Source of the DNA: Lutjanus erythropterus
Lineage: Eukaryota > Chordata > Actinopteri > Lutjaniformes > Lutjanidae
Direction: 5' to 3'
Assembly: GCA_020091685.1 (NCBI GenBank)
Contig: CM034599.1
Coordinates: 30,047,920-30,111,919, forward strand
Length of the DNA: 64,000 nucleotides
The notes beneath the pieces were generated by a model, which worked only from the letters and a program-made list of their open reading frames with translations, ran no database searches and was not told where the DNA came from. The position numbers were made by a program, and so were the translations under genes. Of this stretch, positions 45,676 to 57,460 are shown in pieces; positions within the stretch are counted from its first letter, which is position 1; each line of letters starts with the position of its first letter.

Positions 45676-48609
45676 GGCACATGCTCCGTGTACCTGATGA
45701 TGAGTCAAATAGTCTGTTTCCATTGCACTTTGTCACATTTTTCACCTTTCCACCTCAGCCATGCAATATTTAGAGTTTTTTTCCCCCGAACCTTCGATAT
45801 TTGCCCTCCAAAACTCAAATTAAATAAGCACATAAGAGTGGTTGATGGAAATGCACCTACTGAAACTAAAAAGTCCAATGAAAAATAGATTTAAACCCAC
45901 ACAAAAAAATTTACAAACTGAGTCATTTTGAACTCAAAATATAAACAGTTGACATTACGTAACCTGAACCATGAAGTATTGAAAAAAGTACTTGGGAAAA
46001 AAATGCTTTAAAACATAGAGTATGAGGCAGGAAGGGGTTAATTTTTGTGCTTAGTGATGAAAAAGTGAATTAGAGACACCAAACTTAAATTTGCCTGAGT
46101 CACTCTTGCAAAACAGGCAACACTGGAGATTAGTATTGGCATACCACTTTTGTGGTGTTGGCAGTGTTGAGACAGTATGTCTGTTCATTCAAGACATATC
46201 ACAATAGAGAGCATGTGTGTGTCCATTTGTGCATATTTCTCAATACTGTATAATCTTATGCATCTGTACGTGCACATTTGGGAGTACAGAATGTACTGGC
46301 CTGTATGTATATTGAATGTCTTGAGGCTGAGACGCGTCCAACCCAGAGTCTCCTTCACGTGTCTGCTGTGTCAGAGCCAAGTCTCTGGGCCATGAGCACA
46401 TTCACAGCTGGCTCTCTGCAGGCTGAGCTCCCAGCTCTTGGATGGGCGGTTTGAGTGCTGTTAACATACAGCGGCTCTTCGGGTCCTGCCCATCTGAGGC
46501 CTATGGGCAGGATGGTGCATAGCATCCGAAAAGTGACTGTCAGGAGTCTCTTATATAAACCTTTCCATACGGTTGTACAGGAAAAGGTCAAAGCTGAACA
46601 AACATGGGTTATCCCTTGTTAGCCACATTCACATTAGCCACCGCCAAACATGTGTTACTCATTATCTGCACCAGTATAACACGTGATTAGACTTGGAAAC
46701 ATTTCTGAAGATGACGTGGGGATAATACGCTGTTTGCTCCTGGTAACAAGGCAGCGATGAAACAAAGAAGTGAGAGACTGGGACTTTAAAAGGTCTGGGT
46801 GGAATAAGAACCCAAATGTGTTGAATTGAATTATACGTGAGCAGAACAGCTCACAGCTGGTGTGTCACAGTCTCCTCCATATCAGATCAGGGAGGAACCA
46901 AAAGAGCATTTCATTTTGTGTTTTGAAATGGATATTCTGTCATCAGATCCTGATTAGAGATGGCTCCACACATGGTGGCCTTCACTTGGCTTCTGTGGCT
47001 GTTCTGTGTGCCATCTGTGCGCAGTGACTGAATGGTGGCCAGGGTGTCAGTGGCAGCAGCGTCGTAGAACTTTACTTGGGTGCTGGGACAGTTTCATCCA
47101 TCTGCTGGCTTTGACATGGAAATGCACAAAAACCACAATGCAGCAGTTAAAAGACCCAAGAGGTTCAAATGATTCTTTGCAGCCCAGCGGATCAAAAGAT
47201 CAAAAACCACTGAAATGTAACTTGGCATTTATTTTATCTAACTTTTGATGGATGTCTCATACTAGTGCCTGGGTAGATGCAGGAATAGACTATTCTTTTC
47301 TGGTGTCAATGAATTTTTGTTTGATTTGTCTCATGTCACCTCTGATGTTCTTTATTTATTTTCCATCTCTTTTGTTTTGTTGTCCTACCATCAGATAAGG
47401 TGAAAGGTAATTAAATACATTTACTTCAATACTGTAAGTACTTGGGGGCTTCCACTTCTTTGTACATCTACAATAAATATACATTTTACATGGCTTATTT
47501 AATCTAGAGTTACTTTGAGATCAAGACTTTAGATTCATAAAGCACATTAGTTTCTTTTGCTAATAGTTTTGCACATCTATTTAAGTACTTAATAGGGCTG
47601 CTACTTAATAGTCGACTTAACTGTTAGTCAGTGAGACGGGTCTTTCTGATGGGTGTTTCTGATGAAATGAAACTTTTCTATGGATGTTAGGTTTTGAGCT
47701 ACAACAAAGTCCAAACAGACCAGCTTGCAAAAGACTAGGTAAATCTTGTTTTTAGCCAAGCAGTTGTTGATGACTTGTGGCTGCTACTGGCTCACTAGAG
47801 GAATGAGGAATTGGTCAGTATAAAACAGAGCAGTCTATAAAACAGGTTTTTCAAGGCTTTTCAAAAATTGTGAATTACCAAAATCAAGAGAGGTCCCAAC
47901 TGTTCTATAGAGAACTACATACAGCATTGGAGTTGGGCCTCTTTTGCATATGCTTCTGCGTTGTGCAGCCCATAGAGCAACTGCAGTAGAGTATTCTTTT
48001 GGTAGAGTGACTAACTTCAAATTTAGCCCTCTGCTAACTTGAAAGAGATAAAAGGATTTAATTATGTCGCTGTAATAGTCTAATAGACTTGGACCAGATG
48101 GATCGAGCTCTGATATTGAAACAAGTCATTTCACAGGGGTTGTGACACTCAAAAAATTGTATCCCCCATTTTACAGCCACTTCTGCTGCAGAGCATCATG
48201 TTGTCATTGTCTTACAGTTTGGCCACTATGTCAAATTGGCTTCAAAGCCCGGCGCTCTTCCTCGGGGCTTGGTTCAACTCATCACATACCAGTGTTTTGT
48301 CACTGCCCCTGAGCCTCTAATACTGATTCATAAGGTATCATTCAGCAGCTGTATGATGCTATCAGAAATACTTTTAACACGTGGATAATGTTGTGAAACT
48401 GATGCAGTTCAGGTAGTCACAAAAACTACATGGGTGGGTTCTGGATGTTACACTATGCTATGTATTTTAAGTTATTTCACTGAAGCAACTGTCAAGATGA
48501 AAGTCACAATGCACGTGATGTTAGCAGTGTTTTGTATCTTAAAAATTTTAACATGGGACGTGAACCTCAGTCTCCCGGATCAAAGTGCTGTGTTTGTTTG
48601 ACCCATCCA

Positions 48610-48815
48610 TCCACCCCACCTCCTTGAGATGCAGACTTCTCTCTCTTTATACTATGTTGAAAGTCCTCTCTGTCTTGTACAGCCACAAAGGAGTTTACAC
48701 TCAAGTCAGTTGAAAGCCTGGTGCGTTTGTTTCAGTACTGTGCATGTCTCTATGACTGGCTGAGGCGTGGTGACGATACATCGGTATCTGATGAGTTGGC
48801 AATGAGATCAGGCTG
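48610..48815 (+). repeat. Dispersed repeat, unnamed family, copy 2
   Basis: It aligns with 44950-45165 over about 200 bp, including TTTATACTATGTTGAAAG, with small insertions and deletions. The two copies are 3.66 kb apart in direct orientation. Confidence 0.75.
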
Positions 48816-50246
48816 GATGTCACTGAGTATTCAGTTATGAATGTGCGCAAAAAATATAAGACTGATGGGTCTAGTAGTAAGTGAGATTAGATCATGACAT
48901 GGACAGTAGCTCCAGCTCTGTTGGTCACTCACATATGCACATGCAACTTATTGCAGGATTTCCCACAGGCCTGTTCCTGGCGGTGAAAATACAAGTAATA
49001 GATGTCAATACCTCCACCAGTACTATTCTATATCCAATTATTTTTCAGATGGGACCACACTTGATACTCAACTTCCAAAACATACACATTGTGGATTGTC
49101 TTTTTTGGCATTTTAAATAGATAAAGGAAGCCAACTCTGAATCAGTACATTCTCTGAACTGATTGATCCAGGTTTAGCCCTGGAAAACCTTTCCAGAGTG
49201 TTACATGTCATGAGATCCCGCCCAAGTTTCAATCATACTGACGAATCACATAAAACCTGTGTTATATAGTATGCGTTATGCTTTACATCATGGGGAAATT
49301 GAGTGTTTATATTCTGCTGTGTCACAACTAGCCATTCGTTTCAGCTTTTCTCACTGTTTCTTTTTTGTCCTGTCTCCATCTGATGGTTTGCCTCTGTCTT
49401 GCACTTGGCTGCCAAGCTCTCACCAGGAGGCTTGTGGGTGTATGGCTCTGTGTTAGCCACAGCTGCAGAAGACTGTGGGAGAGTCATTGCAGTAACAAAA
49501 CTGGAGCAATTATGTCAGCAAACTATATTAAATCATGTTGTCTAGGGTGCTTGTTCACCACTGGGTGCCTGGATATTGGCGGGCGAATTTCACATGTGTG
49601 ATGACGTTTGAAAAACTGAATTTTTATAGAGCCACAGTGATGGCCTGAGATATTTACCAGCAATGCTTCTTGAAGCATTTTTCCTTAGAACTAGGTTGGT
49701 GAAGATGGAAATAATTTGTCTTAACCTTTCTTAAAACGTCATCGGTTGTAAAACTTCACACGTGAGAGTGTGCAGCAGTGTTGGTAATCTGTTATACAAG
49801 TGTTTGGCACACACTGACACACTGTCACTGTAATGGATTCAGAAAACACACTGACAAGTACCTTCGTAGGACATGACTCAGAGCAGCATACGTATATCTG
49901 AGTCACTCCTCACAAAACAAATGTCCCATGGTCTCCATGCATAGTGTGGTACAACTGGAAGCTGCAGCTGGATTCATTTGACCTGCGTTTGAGGTGAGCT
50001 AATGGAGTCTGGGTAGCCATAACACAGTGATGCTAGAGTCATATGGCACAAGACTCTAATATACACACACACACAGGCATCACTTACAGGAATCAGGAAA
50101 GAGGAAAAGATGAGGAAGTCGTCATTAAAAGTGTATACAATAGAGATTCTGTACTCTGTCAGTGTGATATGCATGTGTTACTCAAGACTTCACTGAATAA
50201 GGAAAACTCAAAAAGCTTTTAAAACTTTTATCTTATTAATTACAAA

Positions 50247-50556
50247 TCATCCATCCATTCATCTGTTTATGTCTGTCTGCTTATTCAGGTTGGGTCACGG
50301 TGGCAGCAGGCTAAGCAGGGTATTCCAGACATCTCTCTCCCCAGCAACATTTTCCAGCTCCTCCTGGAGGATCCCAAGTTGTCCCAGGCCAGATGAGATA
50401 TGAATTCCCTCCAGCAGGGTGTGGGTCTTCCCTGGGGATCTCCTCCCAGTGGGACGTGCTTGGAAAACCTCCAAAGGGAGATGTCAAGGAGCAGCGGTTC
50501 TAATCTGAGCTCTCTTTGAATGTCCAAGCTCCTCACACTATCTCTCGTCCCTTGTC
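50247..50556 (-). mobile_element. LINE 3' fragment (first half, carries the ATCC tail)
   Basis: Read on the minus strand it encodes segments such as PTPCWREFISHLAWDNLG and RLEPLLL, which I recognise from the C-terminal end of a fish non-LTR retrotransposon polyprotein. Short ATCC repeats at 50247-50263 form its 3' tail. Frameshifts and a stop break the frame. Clade not assigned. Confidence 0.8.
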
Positions 50557-51336
50557 TAGACCGCAAACATCATATCAGCATCACTCTCACTTGATGACCT
50601 TGCTCATGCCGCAGTGAAGCAACTGTCTATATAGGCCCTGCACACTTAAAGTGTCAGCAGCAAATAAGCAACCAAACTTTCTTTGCAGTCTGTACTTTTC
50701 CTTTGATATATATTCCTGATTTATTTTTCTGTCAGCAGGATTCTTATGATAGTGGCATAAGCACAGCAGTGTGTGCGAGTATGTAGTGGGTGACGATGAG
50801 CAAAAGACACAAAGGACAAAGTGAGTGCTGGCTGAGCTCAGAGCAGACAGGTGTTGGTGATCAGAGATTAAAATTTAGCAGCGAAGTTGTGTATTGGCAG
50901 TAAATGTACAGTGAAGGTAACAGTTTGTCCATTAAAGCACTGCAGAAGAAGTTCAAGTAGTGCCTGCGGCTTGTATCCCAGCTGGTGGTAAAGTGAAGGG
51001 AGTCTTACACTGTTGCAGAGTGAGCTGATGTCTGGCTGTGGAGCATACCCTGCTCCGCCTAGGTTAAAAAATGCGGGTAAAATATGATTTCAGTGCCTTT
51101 GTACAGGGCACCAGCCTCACATTCGCATGTGTGTTGTTGAAAAAAAGGACTTGAAATTTAAATTAAACATTTCAACTCATTCTGCTTACTCCCCTCAGAC
51201 ACAGTTGGGACATGAGACACAGGAACTGGTGCAGACAGTTGCATAGACTAAAATGAGAGTATTTCTGATGATTGAGATGTGCAAGTAACTTGCACATCTG
51301 AGTTGCTTGCGGTTGAGATGGGGTAAGACTGAACTC
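50557..51336. other. 780-bp sequence separating two LINE segments
   Basis: In the LINE family as I remember it, the sequences on either side are only a few tens of bases apart, so this segment looks like an insertion. I found no terminal inverted repeats or coding frame in it. It may be a nested element that I do not recognise. Confidence 0.55.
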
Positions 51337-51580
51337 AGCCACCCAGCGTAGTAAACTCATTTTGGCTGCTTGTATCTGCGATCTCATTCTTTGGTCACTA
51401 CCCAAAGCTCATGACCATAAGTGAGGGGTGGGATGTATAAGCTGGTAAACTGGAAGCTTTGCCATCTGGCTCAGCTCTGCCTTCACCATGATGCTCGGGG
51501 CAGCAATGCACTCCTCATCCAGAGGAATAATGCACCGTTTTCAGGCAGAGAACAATGGCCTCAGACCTGAAGGTGCTAAC
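51337..51580 (-). mobile_element. LINE fragment (second half)
   Basis: It contains 'gtaaactcattttggctgcttgtatc' and 'ggtcactacccaaagctcatgaccat', the upstream continuation of the LINE segment at 50247-50556 in the same orientation. The reading frame is degraded. Confidence 0.8.
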
Positions 51581-53639
51581 ACTATAAATCAGTTTCAATT
51601 AATTTATTTATTTATTTAGCACAAAATCCCCAAAAATTGCCTCAAAGGGCTCTACTACATACAACACCATTTATTCATAAATCTTAAGTCTAAGAGTTCC
51701 CTTGAAAAGCAGTGATTCCAAAAGTCCACAAATGTTTTATATTTTCAAATCCCATCTCAAACAGTGAATGGTTTCCAGCTCACAGAGACTTGAAACTTGC
51801 TTGAGACAGATATTCCATCACAGGGAACATCATGTCTGCTTGTATTCCTGTCAAACCTGCAGTATTTTTCTGTGGTAATGGAGTGCAGACGTTTAAAGTC
51901 AGCCTGCTTTTACAAAATTACCAAGAGGAAAATATATTACGAAGGATTGATAAATGACTTTCGCAATGGTGATAGCAGACATACAGCGATTAATTTATGT
52001 GCTGTATGAATTTGTTTCTGTTTTCTGATCTTTTCCTGGAGCGTTTTCCAACCCAAGTTGCTATTTTTAATTTAAAAAGTGTCTCCATGACCACTGTGTA
52101 TTGCATTGTGGGTAAGTAGCATCCATCAAAACCACACTCAAGCAAAGCGACATTGTTCTTTGTGATGGTCAGACAAGTTCAAATCCATTTAAAGGGAAAC
52201 TCCATCTGTGTTCTTTTCCCTCAACCTAGGGAGTTTATATCTAGCAACACTGTCATGCAGAAACCTACATCAAGTCATGTGGGAAAACATTTTTTAGAAG
52301 GGTTTGGGAAAGTAGTATTTTGATGGTAAAATATGTGCACACAAATTTTGAATGCATAAGAAACACTACTGGGGATCTATAGAATGATATAATAACCTAA
52401 AAAACAACCCAGAAAATTAATTGATCCGCCCTTTGAGTAGACTTTCATACTGAACACAAATTAATGGAACTCAGCTGCATTAAACAAAACATTATACAGG
52501 ACAGTATGCTTTGAACAAAATGCCAGCAGTAACATGATCCGTGCTAAAACAGGTTGTTAGATACAAAAAACACTGCCATGGTCCTTTAAAGCAATAACAT
52601 TAGGTCTCTTTAAATATTTTGAGTGGAAAGTTGTAAATTCCATACTGATGGAACCGTGTAAAGATAAACAAAGGGGAGCCATGGAAACTTAGATGTAATT
52701 ACAGTAGTATGTTGTCAAAGCCCACACATTTCTCTTTAGGTTTGCTGGGATAGATTCACAGACCACTCTGGCACAGTTAGAGGATTTACAGTTGCCCTGG
52801 GAAATGAGTACATTCACTTGAGTCATCATTTATGGGAAACCAATCTGCCTTCAGTTTAGTTCTGGTAAAAGTGCAAACATACAGTATGTTAACACTTATA
52901 ATATGACTTATAATGTGTCATTGTCTAAATTATTGCTTGCTTATCCTCTCTTTGCAGTTTTTTCTTCATTATTACTCATCTGTACATTAAACTATCTGTC
53001 CTTAGTGGTTGGTAGAGTACTGAAAATCTATGCTCAAGTAAAAGTACAATCACTGCCATAAAAAATGACTAAAATTAAACTTACCATTCGAGAAGCTTTT
53101 TCAAGACAAAGAAAAAGTACTTGATATAATTTCACAAGTTACTTTCCATTATAACATTTGTTGGAGTATACTGCAATTATGAAAGTAACGTTAATGCTGA
53201 AGTTGGCATTACATTAACGGCTCGACTGCAGTGGGCATGGTTGTGTGTGTTACAGCTGGGCCTTGGGCATCAGAGGTTATCATGGCCAGGAGGCTGCTTC
53301 CTGTACTGGTTTTTGTGTTGTCATCATCACATCATGATCAAAAGACAGGCTGTGCTTATTTTTCTTCCAGGTAGCTTGTAACCTGTACACTGAAAAAAAT
53401 GACTTTGTGGTGTTGTAATATTTATTAAGTTAACTGTCACAATTTTATTTTCTAATTGTAAGTATCTGTGAGAACTGGAATTATTTAAGTAAATCCTATA
53501 TATGCCATCCATGTAACAAGTAAACTGTGTGGGAAGAGTAAGTTTTATTATGTATTTTCACGTAATATTCAAAGGTTTCATAGTCATTGCAATGAACTTA
53601 AAAATACCAATTAGGTTTTAATTGTGCTGCGTGTTTTGA

Positions 53640-54330
53640 ACCCGCGCATGCGCCTTGTGACGCGCATACAGGACGCATGCGCTTCATTGTCCGCCAAAAC
53701 ACAAGAAGACAACTGGAGCGGTCAGGTTTAAGGTAAGACATTCAGGATTTTTTCTGCATATGTAAAGTAACGGAGTTAAATGTAATAATATGATAATATA
53801 AACAGTAATATTTCCATTATCGCACATCACGTATCACTGTAGTTTAATTTTTTACTACGGTCACTAAATGCAACGTCCCTGTGGACTTGAGTCGTGAACC
53901 CTTGGGGTATGTCGGACCTTGCTGTCCCCTTGGTAAGTGCACAGGCTATGAGCTTCACCATCATTTTGTGGTTTATTAACGGTCGAGTACGTTCTTTAAT
54001 GTAAAGTTAACGGTGGCTTTATTTATTTATGGATACAACGTGGCCAGTGAGCACCGAATGTACAACTTTGCCCTTGGCGCGCCGAGTCAGTTTCTATCGG
54101 GGCTGTCGCGGACGGTATACGTAGTCAGGCTCTCGCGCATGGTGTCTGTGCATGTTACAGACAACCTCGAGGGTCCGGCGTGTTCCAGAGTCAGACCGCG
54201 AGTTCGACTGCAGGCCACACTGTACAATTTGCGCGATTTAGCGCATTTACCGTTTATTAGCGGCCAAGTACGTCTTGTCGATGTAGTGCACCCATGTTTG
54301 TGGGTGTCTGCGCACATGTGCGTGTGTGAG
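53640..54330 (+). promoter_or_regulatory. CpG-rich promoter-like head with NRF1-type motifs
   Basis: CpG density is far above the rest of the window. GCGCATGCGC (53644-53653) is the perfect NRF1 palindrome core and ACGCATGCGC follows at 53673-53682. A likely untranslated exon ends at 53732 (donor AG/GTAAGA). A diverged internal repeat is visible: 'tttattaacggtcgagtacgt' near 53971 and 'tttattagcggccaagtacgt' near 54252. Confidence 0.6.
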
Positions 54331-54440
54331 AGAGAAGGCAGGTGGAGGGGCTGACTGACAGGGATGAGAGATGGTGAAACGCTGTTTAAAAAAAAACAAA
54401 AAACAAAAACGACACTAGTTAATTAATGGGAAACACTGGT

Positions 54441-54962
54441 GATATTTTAAAAATATTTTTACAGCATATTATCAAAAGTACGTTGGTTTGATAGTGGTGC
54501 AGTTTATTTTGGTTACATGATTCTGTAGTTTTAATGTATTATTTTGTCTGTTATTTTGTGTGTTTTTTGTCCTCCCCAAAGCAACAGCTTTCTGCAGCTG
54601 ACACAGTGCCCTCTCAAGCTGCAACTACATCAAGCAGCGTCACAAGCAAAGCCATCTGGCTATTCAGGTAAAAATAAATGTGTAGTGCTTTGTATTTCAT
54701 AAGTTCATCAGTGATATTTTAAAATATTTTGACAGCAGTACAGTTTATTTTGGTTATAGTACATGATTCTGTAGTTTTAATGTAGTATTTCTTGTAGTGT
54801 TCTGAAGTTTTAATGTATTATTTTGTCTTTGTTTTTTGTCCTCCCCAAAGCAACAACTTTCTGCAGCTGACACAGTGCCCTCTCAAGCAGCAACTACAGC
54901 AAGCAGTGTCTGGCTATTCAGGTAAAAAGAATTGTTTAGTTCTTTGCACTTCATAAGTTATA
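54441..54962 (+). repeat. Tandem duplication of an exon with its intron flanks
   Basis: Two direct copies, 54441-54712 and 54713-about 54962, each hold 'gttttaatgta', the acceptor TCCTCCCCAAAG, a short exon (54582-54667, 86 bp; 54851-54921, 71 bp) and the donor CAG/GTAAAA. Exon copies differ by a 15-bp in-frame deletion plus a few substitutions. In the frame that would join the last exon both copies contain a TGA, so their coding role is doubtful. Confidence 0.85.
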
Positions 54963-55308
54963 GGAGGTTTACCCTCATCACAGAACGTATAGGTACCATT
55001 CCAAATTGAAATGAAGCAGAATATATTTAGAATTTTGAAGTTATGTATTGTGATGCATAAAATTTAATGTATACAAAGTTGAAAGGACAATCTTATGTTA
55101 TTCTAGTGATATGAATATGGCCCAAGAAATGTGGCTTCTCCATTATGATTCAAGGACAATTTCTAACTTTCCTAAACTTAGTGAAATTATTTGAAATGTT
55201 TAGGATTGATAGGTATTGAAATATTGATATTTTGCCACTGGTCTATAACTTAAATAAGAAATTAAGCTGTGCTATGCACCTGAACATGGATTCACATATA
55301 TTTTACAG

Positions 55309-55626
55309 GATATCAGCAGAGAGGCAGCTCAAGAGGACCAGGCTGAGCAAGTCCTGAGGATCTGTGTCTTCCACACATGTGAAGAAAATGAAGGTGCATC
55401 CAACGCTGATGTGTCGATTGTCATTGAGGGGACTGAGGTACTTCACAACTGTGGAAGTGTTGCAAAGGCCTGTCTCCTGCTGATGGGCATCATTTATGCC
55501 ATGAACTTGAGTTACCCACCAAAAATGAAGTACACTTTTGAAGTGTTTCAAAAGCTTCTTCTAGAGCTTGATGTCCTTAAGCTGTCCCCGAAAATCCTGT
55601 CTCTGCGAAACAAACTTATAGCTTGA
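55309..55626 (+). pseudogene. Terminal exon of a teleost repeat-borne protein family (likely fragment)
   Basis: After a TTTTACAG acceptor, one open frame of 105 codons runs to TGA at 55624-55626. It reads QVLRICVFHTCEENEG, then VSIVIEGTEVLHNC, GSVAKACLLLMGIIYAMNLS and YPPKMKYTFEVFQKLLLELD. This matches, from memory, the C-terminal domain of a very abundant set of uncharacterised fish proteins, some called SAM-domain-like. No in-frame start codon links it to the upstream candidate exons, so this copy is probably a truncated or non-coding gene. The domain function is unknown. The frame is intact, which is unusual for an old fragment. Confidence 0.6.
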
Positions 55627-55793
55627 GTGCACCCAAGAGTTGTCCTTTCAAAGAGGGTACTAAAAGAAAAAAAAAAAGGCCAGAGTTGTTTGTGGCTATT
55701 TGTCTGTTCTTCTTTTTCTCCCGTTTTTAAAGATGTAATTTGTATTTCAACTTGTTCCACTGTATTAACCCTTGTGCTGTCTTTGGGTCAAAA

Positions 55794-55862
55794 AGAGAGG
55801 GAGGGAGGGAGGATGGAAGGAAGGAAAGAAGGAAAGAAAGAAAGGAGAAAAGAAGGAAGGGA
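55794..55862 (+). repeat. Purine-only GGAA/GGGA tetranucleotide array
   Basis: About 70 bases of almost pure purine (GAGGGAGGGAGG, then GGAAGGAAAGAAGGAAAGAA). The strand asymmetry could form a triplex or a local replication block. It lies in the 3' part of the 3.25-kb element. Confidence 0.95.
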
Positions 55863-56734
55863 AGTTAGATCAGCATTTTCAAAGTTAAACCAGAGGTTCT
55901 CAACTGATCGTGGAACCATTTTTAATGGGTCACGGATGTGAGTGTGGGCATGAAAAGAAGGAGGGGCGAAATATTGCACTTTGTAGTGTCAAGATGCTCT
56001 GCTTTTTGTAGGTTATGATACAGAAATAGACGTTTAGAACCTCAGGGCAAAAACACTGTTCTTTAAAATGAAACGTTCTAATAAGCATGTCTTTTAAGAT
56101 GCACTGAAAATTCCTGAAGCATGTCAAATGTCTTTTTTTTTGTCAGGGTGAAATATACCTTGTTGTTTGGCAGTGCAAACCCTGTTGGACAATGTTTTAT
56201 TGAAAAAAATATTTTTTCACTTAAGAAAAATAAAGGTGTTAAATTAAAACAGTTGCCTTGTTGTTTCAATAAACAAAATATTATGAACAAATTTAAGCAA
56301 TTAAAACTGCAGAAAAACTATGTAAAATGTTGTGTAAATGTTACTTATTTATAGTCCATAAATAAAAGTTACCTTAAAAAGCCGTTGATTTTAGGTGAGA
56401 TTTTTCAGTGTGAAGCAGTCAGAGTCTAAGTAAAACTTACAAAAAAGGAGAGAGTAAAATTCAATGACCATATTAATAATCAACAGTAAATTACCTGAGA
56501 TTTGCGAGTAAAATAAACTGATATCCGCAAGTAAAGTTTACTTGATGATCGCCCTTGTAGAATTTACTTGCAATTTCTAAGTGCAAAAACTTTCCTAAGT
56601 TTTCTTAAGTAAATAACACTCCAAATTTTTTTCAGTGTAGAGGCCCCGAAGATTAAAATGACCACATATGACTGTTCTAGCAGTTATGGAACTCTTGTTA
56701 AAATGCTCTACCTTTTCCATCCTGTTTTCTAATT

Positions 56735-57016
56735 CACTGGTTCCAAACCTATTTTTCTTAGACCCCCCTACTTGTACCTAAGGAAAGCTGAAGAGGTGAA
56801 ATAAAAATGTTGTATATAACAACAGCTGTAAGATGCTGGATCAGCTGGAAAATGCTTGAAAAGTGCTTGGAAAGGTGTACAAACTCTGAAATCATGATTT
56901 TATTTAACATGTGCAAATCTGATTTTGAGGACCTCAAACAGAAAAAGTCTTAGGGACCCCCTGTGATATCTGGTGCTGCCCTGAGGAGGGCCTGGGCCCC
57001 AGGTTGGGAACCAGTG
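56735..57016. mobile_element. hAT-like MITE with perfect 8-bp target duplication
   Basis: CACTGGTTCCAAACCT at the left and AGGTTGGGAACCAGTG at the right form 16-bp inverted repeats with one mismatch. TTCTAATT flanks both sides exactly (56727-56734 and 57017-57024). The 282-bp body is non-coding. A related end occurs near 30255-30285. Confidence 0.93.
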
Positions 57017-57153
57017 TTCTAATTAATGATTGCAGCCTTTGCATTTTCATTATTGATTCTAGGCAAACAGCATGGATCATGTAAATGCTTATTCAGTGCA
57101 TGTTTTTTGGATGAAACCTACGTGTACTTACTCAAAATGTTATAAGTTATAAT

Positions 57154-57460
57154 CAGTGGTGGAAACTAAGTGGGCTACATTTACTCAAGTACTGTACTAA
57201 GTACAACTTGATGATACTTTACTTGAGTATTTCAGTTCAGTCACGCTACTTCATATTTCCACACCATTTCACAGGGAAATATGGCTCAGCTACTTTTATC
57301 TGACAGGTTTTGGTTACAAATTTTAAGATTTCACACAATGGATGATATAACAAACTTTTAAAGTCCAACACATTGTTAAAAATGAAACCAGTGTCTTCCA
57401 ACCTTCTTTTCTGAGTTGATATCTTACAAAAAGTAGTAGTTTTTGGGGTCACATTTCAGA
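57154..57460 (+). mobile_element. hAT-like repeat, left part (CAGTGGTGG family)
   Basis: It begins CAGTGGTGGAAACTAAG and continues TTTACTCAAGTACTGTAC, ATACTTTACTTGAGTATTTC and 'tatctgacag', the order seen in an abundant fish hAT-derived family also present at 43250. The right end was not found. It is non-coding. Confidence 0.75.

Larger units (their letters stand above)
41910..53387. other. Upstream flank of hapln1 / intergenic
   Basis: No host gene was recognised over this interval. It holds a hAT-like element with an internal minisatellite (43250-43998), family-A copy 2 (45437-45675), a dispersed repeat pair (44950-45165 and 48610-48815), a 'tagggctgctac' repeat fragment near 47593-47640 and a LINE split in two (50247-50556 and 51337-51580). 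The rest is unassigned. Confidence 0.75.
53388..56637 (+). mobile_element. 3.25-kb TA-flanked DNA element carrying a spliced gene remnant
   Basis: It begins CACTGAAAAAAAT and ends with its exact 13-bp inverted copy ATTTTTTTCAGTG. Both ends are bordered by TA (53386-53387 and 56638-56639), consistent with a TA target duplication. Subterminal regions repeat AAGTAAA/TTTACTT words many times (53460-53540 and 56480-56590), like transposase-binding arrays. Inside are a CpG-rich head with two NRF1-like motifs, candidate splice-bordered exons, a 3' exon with a 105-codon open frame and a purine tetranucleotide array. No transposase is visible, so it would need one in trans. Superfamily uncertain. Confidence 0.75.

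Noticed and set aside
54582..54921. Coding role of the two duplicated exons in the 3.25-kb element
   Set aside because: In the only frame that continues into the 105-codon terminal exon, both copies contain a TGA, and no in-frame ATG follows. They may be untranslated or degenerate, so I did not call them CDS.
55627..55941. A 104-codon frame crossing the purine array
   Set aside because: It starts after the real stop of the terminal exon and its lysine/glycine/arginine-rich middle is just the GGAA repeat translated.
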